The position numbers and the translations under genes are program-made. Source: Bacillota bacterium (GTDB lineage Bacteria; Bacillota; Clostridia; DSM-8532). Taken from it: DNA of 5,435 nucleotides. Shown piece after piece: positions 5,360-5,435 of the stretch. Every line of letters begins with the position of its first letter. Position 1 is the first letter of the stretch. The notes under the pieces are model-generated. The model saw only the letters and a program-made list of their open reading frames with translations, did not search any database and was not told the origin of the DNA. Location of the stretch: NCBI GenBank assembly GCA_023415205.1, contig JAEZLR010000024.1:1-5435 (forward strand). The letters run 5' to 3'.

Positions 5360-5435
5360 CATAGGCTCGAGGAAATACCATGCGTAACGTTAACTGATTC
5401 CACCGAACTGTTATTTTAAAATGTGCAAAGTTTTA
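5360..5435. other. Non-coding end of window, nothing recognised
   Basis: Seventy-six bases after the terminator, ending in an AT-rich stretch (TTATTTTAAAATG). No credible ORF, promoter or repeat could be assigned; it may be the upstream region of a gene beyond the window. Confidence 0.5.

Noticed and set aside
5380..5397. Five-codon ORF (MRNVN) with GAGG upstream after the terminator
   Set aside because: It is too short to support, and nothing regulatory is visible after it within the window.

Overview
The window looks like a chromosomal stretch from a low-to-mid-GC Gram-positive Firmicute, most likely a gut-type clostridium. The evidence is strong AGGAGG-type ribosome binding sites, a clostripain-family lipoprotein, a LemA protein, a probable S-layer-homology surface protein, and an AgrC/AgrA-like (HPK10 + LytTR) two-component system. 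No mobile element, tRNA, rRNA or CRISPR array is visible.

Layout. The left half is read on the minus strand. From right to left it holds lemA (2836 to 2213), a C11 (clostripain-like) cysteine peptidase lipoprotein (2223 to 220, overlapping lemA by 11 bases), and the start of a secreted protein cut by the window edge (160 to 1). That last protein's visible end resembles the beginning of an SLH domain. The right half is read on the plus strand: a LytTR response regulator (3294-4019) and, 5 bases later, a multi-pass GHKL sensor kinase (4025-5296), closed by a clear intrinsic terminator (5311-5359). A 457-base divergent intergenic region (2837-3293) separates the two halves.

The most interesting part is that intergenic region. 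It contains two copies of a similar two-part element (2905-2938 and 3177-3211). Each copy is a pair of imperfect direct repeats spaced 21-22 bases apart, the geometry expected for a LytTR regulator dimer. Read on the minus strand, each copy is followed 24-25 bases later by a similar -10-like box (TTTGATAG and TATGATAG) with no recognisable -35. The simplest model is that the two-component system switches on two tandem minus-strand promoters. One drives the lemA / C11 / SLH operon. The other drives a short transcript of about 145 nt that holds a 10-codon ORF with its ribosome binding site inside a hairpin, followed by an intrinsic terminator. The upstream copy also lies just upstream of the regulator's own -35, so autoregulation is possible.

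How the genes may work together (inference): an extracellular signal, possibly a peptide, is sensed by the kinase and passed to the LytTR regulator. The regulator then controls an envelope module made of a membrane LemA protein, a surface-anchored cysteine peptidase and a wall-associated protein. No AgrB/AgrD-like signal genes are in the window, so the ligand is unknown.
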